From positions 1-57,547 of the forward strand of contig JAKQOD010000529.1 in assembly GCA_029565465.1 (NCBI GenBank): DNA of 57,547 nt, given 5' to 3'. The position numbers were made by a program, and so were the translations under genes. Below the pieces are notes generated by a model. It saw only the letters and a list, made by a program, of their open reading frames with translations, did no database searches and had not been told where the DNA came from. Shown piece by piece: positions 27,259 through 35,835 of this stretch. How positions within the stretch are numbered: the stretch's first letter is position 1; every line of letters starts with the position of its first letter. This DNA comes from Deltaproteobacteria bacterium (GTDB lineage: Bacteria; Myxococcota_A; Polyangia; Haliangiales; Haliangiaceae).

Positions 27259-27338
27259 CGTCGGGTAGCGACTGGTTAGCGTCGAAATTCACGCATCCTG
27301 CGAACCCTTCCTACGGCGTTTTGTCGTCGGGTAGCGAC
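27259..27338 (+). promoter_or_regulatory. Twin palindromic activator-type sites upstream of the pilin promoter
   Basis: The 14-bp sequence cgtcgggtagcgac occurs exactly at 27259-27272 and 27325-27338. Each copy is itself an inverted repeat (GTCG-5 bases-CGAC). They lie about 46-59 and 112-125 bases upstream of the transcription start predicted from the -24/-12 promoter, the usual range for sigma-54 enhancer binding. Binding of a PilR-like regulator is inferred. Confidence 0.6.
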
Positions 27339-27357
27339 GCGTTGTTGTGCGCGTGGA

Positions 27358-27373
27358 TGGCACGTTGGTTGCT
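27358..27373 (+). promoter_or_regulatory. Sigma-54 (-24/-12) promoter of the pilin gene
   Basis: TGGCAC-GTTGG-TTGCT at 27358-27373 matches the sigma-54 consensus TGGCAC-N5-TTGCW at every defined position, with the GG and GC pairs exactly 12 bases apart. Transcription should start near 27384, giving a leader of about 32 bases with a good aaggag at 27405-27410. Sigma-54 control of the major pilin through PilS/PilR is known in Pseudomonas and Myxococcus. Confidence 0.88.
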
Positions 27374-27415
27374 TTAGGCAAACTCGTCGCAACGAACCAC
27401 ACGCAAGGAGATTTT

Positions 27416-27985
27416 ATGTACCAAATCAAAAGCAACAAGTCGCAATCCGGTTTCACTCTTATCGAACTCATGATCGTTGTGGCGATCATCGGAATTCTGG
27501 CTGCCGTCGCAATTCCAGCCTTTATGGACTACATGAACAAGAGCAAAGCGAGCGAAGCTGAGTTGCAGCTCGATTCGATTCGCAAAAAAGGTAAATCGGC
27601 GTACGCGGGCAACGCGTCATATCCGGTCAAAGTGGATACTGCTGGTGCTGCAACGGAATACACGATGGCGGTAACGCCGACCACGACGTGCTGCGAGCAA
27701 AACTATCAAGGTAAGCGCAAGTGCAAAGCTGACGCAGCGTTGTGGCAAACCTCGGATTGGGGCGCGTACGGCTTCCAAGTCGACGACGACCATTATTTCC
27801 AATACTCGTATCAAGGCGGCCAAGGCACCCTCGGCGTGGCCGGCCCTGGCGTCGGTCAGAAATACCAAGCAATTGCCACCGGCAACTTAGACTGCGACGC
27901 CACCACGGTTACCTACACGCTACAAGCCGGCTCCGAAAACGGCGCACCGCTTGCCCAGCTGACGCGCCCAACCAACCAAGACTAA
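27416..27985 (+). CDS. pilA: Type IV pilin, major-pilin type
   Basis: The start at 27416 has aaggag 5 bases upstream and gives 189 residues. A 12-residue basic leader ends in Gly; prepilin peptidase would cut before [18 protein letters not shown], with Phe at +1 and the conserved Glu at +5. The hydrophobic alpha-1 helix continues to [17 protein letters not shown]. The globular head contains a CC pair and two more Cys, which may form disulfides, plus Gly/Gln-rich loops ([16 protein letters not shown]). The sigma-54 promoter, strong ribosome binding site and downstream terminator suggest a highly expressed major pilin. No other pil genes are in the window, so the symbol is by family. Confidence 0.92.
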   Translation: MYQIKSNKSQSGFTLIELMIVVAIIGILAAVAIPAFMDYMNKSKASEAELQLDSIRKKGKSAYAGNASYPVKVDTAGAATEYTMAVTPTTTCCEQNYQGKRKCKADAALWQTSDWGAYGFQVDDDHYFQYSYQGGQGTLGVAGPGVGQKYQAIATGNLDCDATTVTYTLQAGSENGAPLAQLTRPTNQD

Positions 27986-28008
27986 ATTCTCCTAAGCATC
28001 ATTAGCAG

Positions 28009-28030
28009 CGCCGCCTTCGGGCGGCGTTTT
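28009..28030 (+). terminator. Rho-independent terminator of the pilin gene
   Basis: CGCCGCC (28009-28015), UUCG tetraloop, GGCGGCG (28020-28026), then TTTT. This is a stable 7-bp GC stem 24 bases after the pilin stop. Confidence 0.88.
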
Positions 28031-28239
28031 GCATTTTCGGCTGCTTACCGAGCCGTAGTTTATCGTCGAGAAAACGCTTAAACGACCAGGAATTTGCCGT
28101 ACTAAAAATTCCGTGACGAAACAGAGCAGTAACGCGCCCAAAATTGTCACTTGCGCCAGCGTCGATCAGCCCAATTCGCACGCTACCCGTCGACGGAAAT
28201 CGCGACATCCGTTACCCCAGCGTTACCGCAAGCACGGCG

Positions 28240-28917
28240 CTAGCGCGGTTGGCAGTTGGTCACCAACGCAGCAGCGTACATGCTGGCTAGCAACTTATAG
28301 CCCGCTGCCGTCGGATGCAGCCCATCGCCAGAACGCAAGCGCACGACATCGGCGTCCATCTCAGGGCCAAATTCGACTACGTGCATCCACGGTCGTGTTG
28401 CCGCAGCGTCGCGAATCATACTGTTGAGAATTGGGGCCAACGCCGCCACCCGTGCATAGCTGCCGACGATCTTCGTTGGATACGTTGGCCACCCAACGCA
28501 CGCCACGCCTTGCAGTTTGTCCATGGTGTCAGCGATGCGTGTGCGCAGCACGGCTTGGTTGGTGCCAGCTGCAATGTCGTTGATGCCAAGCTGAATCACC
28601 ACGCCGCGTGCGTCGCTTGCGACGGCTTGATCGATGTACATCGCGCGGCCGATGAGCGTATCGCCAACCTTGGCGTACACGGTTTGTGTGAAGCCCATGA
28701 AGTTTGCCGGCAGATACGTCTTGGCGCCTTCGAGATATGAATCGCCAACGAACCACATCGACGTTGAGCGAAATCCAGCGTCGGGCAACGCTGCATCAGC
28801 ACTGGCGTCGACCGCGGCTGCATCGACGCTGCTGTTGGCACCTTTGTGGCAACTCGCTAGCGCACTGACGCTTGTGACGATTAACCACCACGATGTTGCG
28901 GGCCGCATGTAGGCCAT
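28240..28917 (-). CDS. SGNH/GDSL-family esterase lipoprotein
   Basis: This 225-residue lipoprotein has a lipobox at ALASC and an Asp/Ala-rich spacer (VDAAAVDASADAALPDAG). The SGNH hydrolase blocks are all present: block I FVGDSYLEG with the nucleophile Ser, a block II Gly in KVGDTLIGRA, block III GINDIAAGT with the Asn, and block V DGLHPTAAGY with the catalytic Asp and His. It probably hydrolyses acyl or acetyl esters on envelope or external carbohydrate or lipid. It converges with the pilin gene. Confidence 0.9.
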   Translation of the reverse strand: MAYMRPATSWWLIVTSVSALASCHKGANSSVDAAAVDASADAALPDAGFRSTSMWFVGDSYLEGAKTYLPANFMGFTQTVYAKVGDTLIGRAMYIDQAVASDARGVVIQLGINDIAAGTNQAVLRTRIADTMDKLQGVACVGWPTYPTKIVGSYARVAALAPILNSMIRDAAATRPWMHVVEFGPEMDADVVRLRSGDGLHPTAAGYKLLASMYAAALVTNCQPR

Positions 28918-29073
28918 ATTCCCACAGATTGATCAGCGCAGCGCCATACAAAACTGTCATCGAGAGCTAATTCGCGCGAGCACGCTGTAATTAACAATTC
29001 AGAAATATTACGATTGGGGCTTACGCGGCAGCGGGTGTCTGCTGCGCTTTGAAAATCGTTGCGTGGAGGAAAA

Positions 29074-31278
29074 ATGAAATTCTTGAAATTGGGGCTCTTG
29101 GTAGGTGCGGTAGCAGCGTGTGGACCTTCGCCTGCAACGCCGGATGCGGCCGTTGGTGTTGACGCGGAGACCGCGAAAAAAACGCTGACGGTCACGGCTA
29201 TCGGCAACGCGACCGGTGAAGTGCTCTCAACGCCCGCCGGCATTAGCTGCGGCGCTACTTGCAGCTCAGGCTTTGCGGTTGGTTCGACGGTAAAGCTCGT
29301 TGCCGTGCCGTCCGCCGGCGCCGTGTTTGCTGGTTGGAGTGGCGCGTGCAGCGGCACGGCACCAACCTGCGACGTTACAATTTCAAGTGATACTACTGCG
29401 ACCGCCAAGTTCGACAAGCCGACCCATGCGTTGACTGCGATCGTGACTGGCAACGGCCAAGGATCAATCGCATCGGCACCCGCTGGCATCGCGTGTCCAG
29501 GCGATTGCACCGAGACCCTCGATGCTGGTGCGTCGGTAACCTTAACCGGCACTGCGAATGCCGGCTCGACCTTTTTGGGTTGGAGCGGTGGTGGTTGTAC
29601 TGGCACTGCACCATGCACCGTGACCGTTGCTGGCGCGACCACCGTGGTTGGCGCGTTTGGTCGCAATCAATCTTTGGTTGTAGTCAAAACCGGCAGCGGC
29701 ACCGGCGTTGTAGCGTCGACGCCTGCAAGCATTGATTGCGGTGCGACATGCTCAATCGAAGCCGTGCCAGGCGCAACGTTTTCGCTTGGTGCGATGGCCG
29801 ATGCGGGCAGCGTCTTCACTGGATGGAGCGGGGCTTGCTCAGGCACCGGCACGTGCGAAGTAACACTCGATACTTCGCGCATGGTGATCGCCAACTTCAC
29901 GGCACGGGTTGCGCTTACGGTGCAACTTGCAGGTAGTGGCACAGGCGCTGTGACATCGAACCCTGCTGGCATTACGTGCGGCACAGATTGCGACGAAACC
30001 TACGACAGTGGCACTGCCGTGGTGTTAACCGCGCAACCAAATGCTGGTTCACGCTTTGTCGGCTGGACCGGTGGTGGCTGCAGTGGCACCGGTACCTGTA
30101 CCGTCGTGATGGCGGCCGCTGCGACGGTGACTGCAACGTTTGCAGCTACGTTCGATCTCACGGTTACCAGAGCGGGCGCTGGCACCGGCTTGGTAACATC
30201 AACACCTGCTGGCATTGTGTGCGGCACCGACTGCAGCGAAGCCTACGATAGCGGCACCAGCGTGCAGCTCACGGCCACCGCGAATGCGGGCTCGACCTTC
30301 ACTGGTTGGAGTGGCGGCGGTTGCACCGGCACCGGCACCTGCTCGGTCACCATGTCAGCCGCAACTGCGGTGACCGCAAACTTCACGCCAGGCTTTTTAT
30401 TGACGGTTAACAAAGCCGGCAACGGCAGTGGCTCGGTGGCTGCCACCGGTATCAACTGTGGCACCGATTGTGGTGAGATCTATCCAGCTGGCACGGTTGT
30501 TACCTTAACCGCAACGCCGATCACTGGCGGCTTCCTTGGTTGGAGTGGTGGCGGCTGCAGTGGCACTGGTTCGTGTGTCACCACCGTCAACGCTGCGGTG
30601 ACCGTCACTGCAACCTTCGGCGTGCGCGGCAAGTTGTTTGCGATCAAAGATGCCGGTCGGGTGTCGCAAAAAATCGATATTACAGGGGCGCCGGTCACGA
30701 CCGATCTTGGCGTGTTCGGGCCGGTCTACGCGTTTGGTGACTGTGCATTTAATACTGCAAGCGATACGATGTATGCCGTCGATGGCCGCAGCGTGAACCA
30801 ACTGTTCCGCGTCGATACCACGACGGGTGTTGCGACCTTGATCGGCACGCACGGCCAAGGCGATATGTTTGGGTTGGCGTACTATCCGCCAACCAACACA
30901 CTGTATGGCGTCAGCGCAGGCAAGCTGTTCTCAATCAATACAACCACGGGGGCGGCAACCCAAATCGGCACCAGCTTAGGTATCGGCGGTGGTTCGGTTG
31001 ACGGGCTGGCTTTCGACTCCACCCGCAATCGTTTGGTTGCCATCACGGCAGGCTCGGTTAACGCGTACTCGATCAATGTCACGACAGGCGTTGCAACGCT
31101 GCTCGTCGGTGGGCTGCCGTTTATCGACAACTTTGGGATGACGTACGACCCAGTGATCGATCGGTTCTGGGTGTTGGATTATAACGGCAACTACACCCAA
31201 CTAGATCCAGTTACCTTCGCGCGTACCGTGATTAGCACGGGGCAAGGTGCACATACCTGTACTGCCTACATGCGATAG
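29074..31278 (+). CDS. Lipoprotein with six InlB-like beta repeats and a beta-propeller tail
   Basis: The ATG at 29074 follows ggagga (29065-29070); the product has 734 residues with a lipobox at AVAACG. Six repeats of about 75 residues follow (about residues 40-510). Each has a pattern LTVTxxGxGxGxVxSTPAGIxCGTDC, then a central AGSxFxGWSGGGCSGTGTC and a closing TVTANF, as in the divergent InlB B-repeat family, with two conserved Cys pairs per repeat. The C-terminal 210 residues are propeller-like (FRVDTTTGVATLIGT repeated three to four times). It is probably a surface adhesin or binder. A terminator lies 26 bases downstream. Confidence 0.9.
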   Translation: MKFLKLGLLVGAVAACGPSPATPDAAVGVDAETAKKTLTVTAIGNATGEVLSTPAGISCGATCSSGFAVGSTVKLVAVPSAGAVFAGWSGACSGTAPTCDVTISSDTTATAKFDKPTHALTAIVTGNGQGSIASAPAGIACPGDCTETLDAGASVTLTGTANAGSTFLGWSGGGCTGTAPCTVTVAGATTVVGAFGRNQSLVVVKTGSGTGVVASTPASIDCGATCSIEAVPGATFSLGAMADAGSVFTGWSGACSGTGTCEVTLDTSRMVIANFTARVALTVQLAGSGTGAVTSNPAGITCGTDCDETYDSGTAVVLTAQPNAGSRFVGWTGGGCSGTGTCTVVMAAAATVTATFAATFDLTVTRAGAGTGLVTSTPAGIVCGTDCSEAYDSGTSVQLTATANAGSTFTGWSGGGCTGTGTCSVTMSAATAVTANFTPGFLLTVNKAGNGSGSVAATGINCGTDCGEIYPAGTVVTLTATPITGGFLGWSGGGCSGTGSCVTTVNAAVTVTATFGVRGKLFAIKDAGRVSQKIDITGAPVTTDLGVFGPVYAFGDCAFNTASDTMYAVDGRSVNQLFRVDTTTGVATLIGTHGQGDMFGLAYYPPTNTLYGVSAGKLFSINTTTGAATQIGTSLGIGGGSVDGLAFDSTRNRLVAITAGSVNAYSINVTTGVATLLVGGLPFIDNFGMTYDPVIDRFWVLDYNGNYTQLDPVTFARTVISTGQGAHTCTAYMR

Positions 31279-31303
31279 CCACGCCGTCATCGTTAGCGCA
31301 CCA

Positions 31304-31329
31304 GCCACCGGCAATTGCGGTGGCTTTTT
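31304..31329 (+). terminator. Rho-independent terminator
   Basis: GCCACCG (31304-31310), 7-nt loop GCAATTG, CGGTGGC (31318-31324), followed by TTTTT. It ends the InlB-repeat gene and makes it likely that the next gene starts downstream of it. Confidence 0.85.
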
Positions 31330-31348
31330 GTTTGGCTTACAACTGCGC

Positions 31349-31876
31349 GTGGCCCAAAAAAACAGCAAACCAAAGTCGCTGAAACGCAAAACGCCGTCGA
31401 AGGTTGCGCCCCGCAAGAAGGCAAGCGCCAAGCGGGCGCCAACGAAACGTGGAACTGCAGCGAAGGCGAAACCGGCGAAACCGGCGAAAGCACGCAAGGC
31501 CACCAAGCCCAGCGTGGCCGAGTTTGATGCCACGGCCATCGCTGAAGCTGTCGCTGTATCAGCACAGCTCGAAACGTTTAGCACGGCATATGAACAAACC
31601 CAGCAAACGGTTGAAGCGCTTGAATACTGTTCGTGTCGCTACATCACCGACGATCTATCGGACAACAGCGACGTGCAACTGCGGGTAACGCTAGCTGAGT
31701 TTAACCTGCTGATCAAAAACCAAGCCGAGGGTTACACTTACCCAACGTTGGGCATGGTGTTGTTGTCGGAATATCGTGATGGCGACGGCGGCAACGCGGA
31801 GTACAAAGTGCTTTCCATTGCCGACCTCGTGGTGCCCGTCGACGATGCCCACGATTTGATGGAATTTGCTGAGTGA
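31349..31876 (+). CDS. Protein with histone H1-like basic tail and acidic globular domain
   Basis: I place the start at GTG 31349, because the frame upstream reads through the terminator hairpin of the previous gene. The 175-residue product has about 60 residues rich in Lys, Ala and Pro (KRAPTKRGTAAKAK, then PAKARKATKP), typical of histone H1-like bacterial tails that bind nucleic acid. An acidic alpha/beta domain of about 110 residues follows (LEYCSCRYITDDLSD, then LLSEYRDGDGGNAEYKVL). It probably binds DNA or RNA through the tail. The function of the C-terminal domain is unknown. Confidence 0.72.
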   Translation: MAQKNSKPKSLKRKTPSKVAPRKKASAKRAPTKRGTAAKAKPAKPAKARKATKPSVAEFDATAIAEAVAVSAQLETFSTAYEQTQQTVEALEYCSCRYITDDLSDNSDVQLRVTLAEFNLLIKNQAEGYTYPTLGMVLLSEYRDGDGGNAEYKVLSIADLVVPVDDAHDLMEFAE

Positions 31877-31882
31877 TGCTTG

Positions 31883-34462
31883 CTATTGCGTGAGCGGCAT
31901 CGCAATTGCGAAAAACGCGGAATTTTGAATCGGCACATCAACCGAATACTCGTCGGCCTGCAGCGTCATGCTGTAGGTCGTCGCATCGGCAAATGCGGTC
32001 GTCGCGCTGAGCAAGACAGACAAGGTTTGCGGCGTCGGTGAAGGTGGCAGGACTGAGCGAGGTATCGCGAGCCGCACCATCGTCTGGGCCAACCCAGTTA
32101 CTACGACACGGAACACGCGTGCTTGCCGCTTGAGGCCCTCAGGCGCATCGCCTGTACTGAAGCTAACACTGCCATCGTCGTCGCCAATTGCAACAAACGA
32201 TCGATTCGTGTTGAGTTGCGCCGGGTCGGGGACGGCAAGCGTAATCACGGCACCAGCTTGTTGCGAGCGCGAGTTGAGCAACCGCAAACCGGAGATGTCG
32301 TCGCGGCCAACCACCGTCACGCGATGGTCGAAGGCTAGGCCGTCGCGATCGGTTGCGTTCCACGGCATGATCGCGGGATCAGAGCTTACATAAGATTGAC
32401 CTAACGGCAGCTGTAAGCCGTATTTTATGGCCAGGTATGATGCAACGTGGCCACGTTGGGCGTCTGTTAACGCGCTACGAAACAACAACTGTTCGGCGAG
32501 TTCGCCTGCGTGAGCTTGGGCGCCACAGCGCGTCATCTGATGAAACGCTACATCGTCACCAAGCGTGATATCGCGCTCGCCGGTAACCGCGACGAGCCCG
32601 CCTTGATCGTACAACGCAAACGTGGTGGCCGAGGTACGTGCCGACACCGCAAGCGTTGCAGCGGTAGCTGAAAACTGCGTGTTGGCGCTGGCCGTCACTT
32701 CATAACTCGTGCCGTTGCGACTCCATATGCCACCTTTGCCATCGTTGTGCACCCAGTGGCCAATGAACGGGTCGAGGCCACAGCCAGTTCGTGTGGTAAA
32801 CAGGTAGTTGCCGTCGAGCGCGTTGTTGCGCGTCACTGCAAATTGAGTCCATTGGCCGCGCCCAGCGAGCGGGCTACTCGCTTCGAGCCAGCGATGCCCC
32901 AGCCAGCCATGCGGCTGGTTGTTTTGGTTACCATCGAAGGCTATCGTTGGGAATCCGTTGAGCTGAGCGAGGCGCAAGGTCTGGCCCGCACCTCGCCCCG
33001 AGGAAATCGTGGGTTCGCCTGCGACACTGTCCCAGCGGACGACGACGCCGTTGTCGACGCTGACGGACTCGCTTGCCATTGTCCAAAAAGCGAGATTGCC
33101 AGCAACGCCGCCGGGCGCGCGGGTAATGGCATCAAGGTAGTTCGGCGCGCCATCGCCGTCCGCATCATCGTCGCCAAGGTCACGGTTATTGTTGAGATCT
33201 TCGTCGGTGTTCAGTATGCCGTCACCGTCGGCGTCCGAGTCTAAACAATCCGCAAGCCCATCGTGGTCACGATCAGCGCTCGCAACGCCAATGCCGCTTG
33301 AACGCACTGCGCTGAAGCCGACAACTGGCGCGCTTTGTTCCGAGGTGTCAGTGATAAGTCGAATCATGCGAGTGGTGGGCGCAAATGTGCCATCACCTTG
33401 GCCCAGCACGATGCTGCGCTCGCTTTGGTATGCAAAGATCCAGTCAACCAACCCATCCCCGTTCCAATCAGCAACTTCGCTCGTTTCATCGCCGGCCCGG
33501 CCAGCGTCAAAGCCAACGACACCCGAGTGCATACTGGTAATGGCGAATCGCCCGGGCATCATCGCACTGGCAACGTAGGTGTCGATTCCCGTGTTGCTGT
33601 CTTGATGGCCAAAGATGAGGTCGGCGCGGCGATCACGCGTAACGTCGGCCAGGTGGATGTCGCGGGCCGAATCCACAACATTGCCTAACAGAAAGTTCTC
33701 CGTTAACGCGCCATTGGTAAAAACACCGACGCCGTTATTGAAATAGCTCTGCACCCGTTGCGTGCTTGCGTTGACATGAACGAGATCAAGGTCGCCGTCG
33801 CCGTCGACATCGCCAGTGAGCGTTTTGCTGGTAGCCGTTTGCCCGGCTGCATTGATGCCGGTGTCAATAGAGACGACGGGCACGGGATCAAACGCGCCGG
33901 TTGCGGTGCCTCGATAAAACCGAACCCGCGTCGCCGCGGTGCTATCGATAACCAACAAGTCGGCTTTGCCATCGCCGTTTGCATCCGCCACCAACGACAC
34001 ATACGTTGCAGCGACGCCAAGCCGTAGCGGTGCAACATCGGAGATCAGGTTCGTAGTTATGCTGGCTGCGAAACTGCCGTCGCTGCGTTGCAGAAACGTT
34101 TGGCTACGCGCAGGCGAAGCTGTCGAACTTGCAACGACCAGATCGGTGAGCCCGTCGCCGTTGACGTCGCCCCACAACGTGCGTTGCTGATCACTTTCAC
34201 CAGCACCGGTTGCAAAGCGCGTGATGCGATTAAACGGTGCGCGCGTTGGGTCAACTTCCGAACGCCAGGTTTGCACTTGGTCTGCGGTGGCAACAAACAG
34301 CGCTGCGCGGCAGCGTTGTGATGGGTCCTGTGGTGCGGGCGCATCTACCGTGGCATCCGCTGGTGCGTCGAGCGGCGCCGCGTCTTTGTTGTCGGCGCTA
34401 TGAAAATACAAATTGCACGCCGAAAGACTCAGCGGCAACGTGCAAGCTATGGCGCGTTTCAT
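31883..34462 (-). CDS. FG-GAP/VCBS-repeat lipoprotein with TSP3 loops
   Basis: The product is 859 residues from ATG 34462; the lipobox is LSLSAC. After an Asp/Ala-rich spacer come about five FG-GAP units with Ca-binding loops (GDVNGDGLTDLVVAS, ADANGDGKADLLVID, GDVDGDGDLDLVHVN, ADVTRDRRADLIFGH, ADWNGDGLVDWIFAY), which usually fold into an integrin-like propeller. A TSP3-like acidic block follows (DRDHDGLADCLDSDADGDG), then a lectin-like (LamG/concanavalin) region and a C-terminal domain of the kind found in large surface proteins (VVGRDDISGLRLLNSRSQ). It lies 13 bases downstream of the VWA lipoprotein gene in the same direction, so the two may form an operon. Confidence 0.88.
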   Translation of the reverse strand: MKRAIACTLPLSLSACNLYFHSADNKDAAPLDAPADATVDAPAPQDPSQRCRAALFVATADQVQTWRSEVDPTRAPFNRITRFATGAGESDQQRTLWGDVNGDGLTDLVVASSTASPARSQTFLQRSDGSFAASITTNLISDVAPLRLGVAATYVSLVADANGDGKADLLVIDSTAATRVRFYRGTATGAFDPVPVVSIDTGINAAGQTATSKTLTGDVDGDGDLDLVHVNASTQRVQSYFNNGVGVFTNGALTENFLLGNVVDSARDIHLADVTRDRRADLIFGHQDSNTGIDTYVASAMMPGRFAITSMHSGVVGFDAGRAGDETSEVADWNGDGLVDWIFAYQSERSIVLGQGDGTFAPTTRMIRLITDTSEQSAPVVGFSAVRSSGIGVASADRDHDGLADCLDSDADGDGILNTDEDLNNNRDLGDDDADGDGAPNYLDAITRAPGGVAGNLAFWTMASESVSVDNGVVVRWDSVAGEPTISSGRGAGQTLRLAQLNGFPTIAFDGNQNNQPHGWLGHRWLEASSPLAGRGQWTQFAVTRNNALDGNYLFTTRTGCGLDPFIGHWVHNDGKGGIWSRNGTSYEVTASANTQFSATAATLAVSARTSATTFALYDQGGLVAVTGERDITLGDDVAFHQMTRCGAQAHAGELAEQLLFRSALTDAQRGHVASYLAIKYGLQLPLGQSYVSSDPAIMPWNATDRDGLAFDHRVTVVGRDDISGLRLLNSRSQQAGAVITLAVPDPAQLNTNRSFVAIGDDDGSVSFSTGDAPEGLKRQARVFRVVVTGLAQTMVRLAIPRSVLPPSPTPQTLSVLLSATTAFADATTYSMTLQADEYSVDVPIQNSAFFAIAMPLTQ

Positions 34463-34475
34463 CACGGGTGAGGCA

Positions 34476-35660
34476 CTACTCAATCACTACTTCGCAAGGA
34501 AACGTTGCGGTCACGGTTGGCGTTGTCGTCGCTTTTAGTTCGTCGCAAGCAGCGCCTAACAATTGCAATTGATTGCTGCTGTTCGCCGTCCATTCCGTGC
34601 CGAACATCAACGTCCGGCCATTGAGCGTTACCGTGCCGTTGGCGGCTTGCGCGATATCGATGTTGCCGTTGATGGCAAAATCACAACTAACAACGCCACG
34701 AATGATGGTGTCAAAAGCTTGCTTGAGTTGCGCTGGGTCGTCGCCGTGATAGATAACCGCGTGTTGGCCCGACGGTACGCCTTGGCCAGCGTCAGCAACG
34801 GCTTGCAAACGCTCGAGGCTTTCGCCTTGCAACGATAGCGCTAGGACGTACACATTGATACCCGCTGCGTGGGCTGCAGTGGCCGCCGCTAACGAGGCAG
34901 CTTGGCCTTGCTCGGTGGTTTCATCGCCACAGCCATTGGGATCGCCGTCGGTCGCAAGCACGATGATCGGCGGCGATCCGGGTGGCACCGTACCGCTGAA
35001 CGATGCCACCGCTTGATTCATCGCATCGCCAGTTGGCGTCCCGCCGTCGGGCAGCTTGGCATCGAGCAAGCTGCGCAGCGCCGCAGCACCGTTGAGCACG
35101 CGGGCGGAGGTTTGGTCGAAGATCGGGCAAATCGCATCGTCGAGCCCGCCAGGAAAGATGGTTGCACCAATGTACGCTTTCGATTGGAGTTGCTCGACGA
35201 CACCGTTGCTTGGATCGACCAGCGCAGCGCGCAACGCGTCCCAGCGATTGGTAAGCCCGAACTCATATTGCATCGAGCCCGAGCGATCGATGAGCAATTG
35301 GATGCTAGGCGTGACAGGTGTGGCGGTGAAGTTAACGGCTGGGCACATCGCATCGGGCCCAGGCGGATCCAAGTGACCGTCGTCGATACAACGGCCATCG
35401 GTGGTGCAGATCAAGCCAGCGCCGCATTCGCCGCCATCAAGCGTGCAAACCGCCGCGCAAACGCCATCGAGGTTGCAGTGAAAGCCGGTCGGACAGGTCG
35501 ACGGTGTTGCATTCACATCGCATGTTTGCGTACATGCAGCTGGCGCTTGTTTGGCTTCGCATGGGCCTGCGCTTGGGCGAATGCCGCAACCGATGAGCAA
35601 CGTCGTTCCAAGCGTCAGCGCCGCACGAGTAAAAACCGAATGAAACCCAAGCTTGTGCAT
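34476..35660 (-). CDS. VWA-domain lipoprotein with Cys-rich N-terminus
   Basis: This 394-residue lipoprotein has a lipobox at LLIGCG. Residues about 35-95 hold an EGF-like Cys-rich block (CPTGFHCNLDGVCAAVC, then CGAGLICTTDGRC). A von Willebrand factor A domain follows with an intact MIDAS: IDRSGSM, the Thr in DGGTPTG and the Asp in LATDGDP, so it should bind a divalent metal and a protein ligand. It precedes the FG-GAP lipoprotein, and the two may work as a surface adhesion pair. Confidence 0.88.
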   Translation of the reverse strand: MHKLGFHSVFTRAALTLGTTLLIGCGIRPSAGPCEAKQAPAACTQTCDVNATPSTCPTGFHCNLDGVCAAVCTLDGGECGAGLICTTDGRCIDDGHLDPPGPDAMCPAVNFTATPVTPSIQLLIDRSGSMQYEFGLTNRWDALRAALVDPSNGVVEQLQSKAYIGATIFPGGLDDAICPIFDQTSARVLNGAAALRSLLDAKLPDGGTPTGDAMNQAVASFSGTVPPGSPPIIVLATDGDPNGCGDETTEQGQAASLAAATAAHAAGINVYVLALSLQGESLERLQAVADAGQGVPSGQHAVIYHGDDPAQLKQAFDTIIRGVVSCDFAINGNIDIAQAANGTVTLNGRTLMFGTEWTANSSNQLQLLGAACDELKATTTPTVTATFPCEVVIE

Positions 35661-35835
35661 CGGTCCATGTAGAGCAAGAACTGATCCAACTGCAATGGTT
35701 GGAGTGATAGTAATTCTAGCTGTTTATCGTAATTTGGGCGGCATTTTCGATGCTGTCGCCTGGGGTCAAAAGGCGCCAAGCCCGAAGCTGGGGATAGCTG
35801 ACCCTCGGGCTCATGCTGAGCGTACGGCTAGGCCG

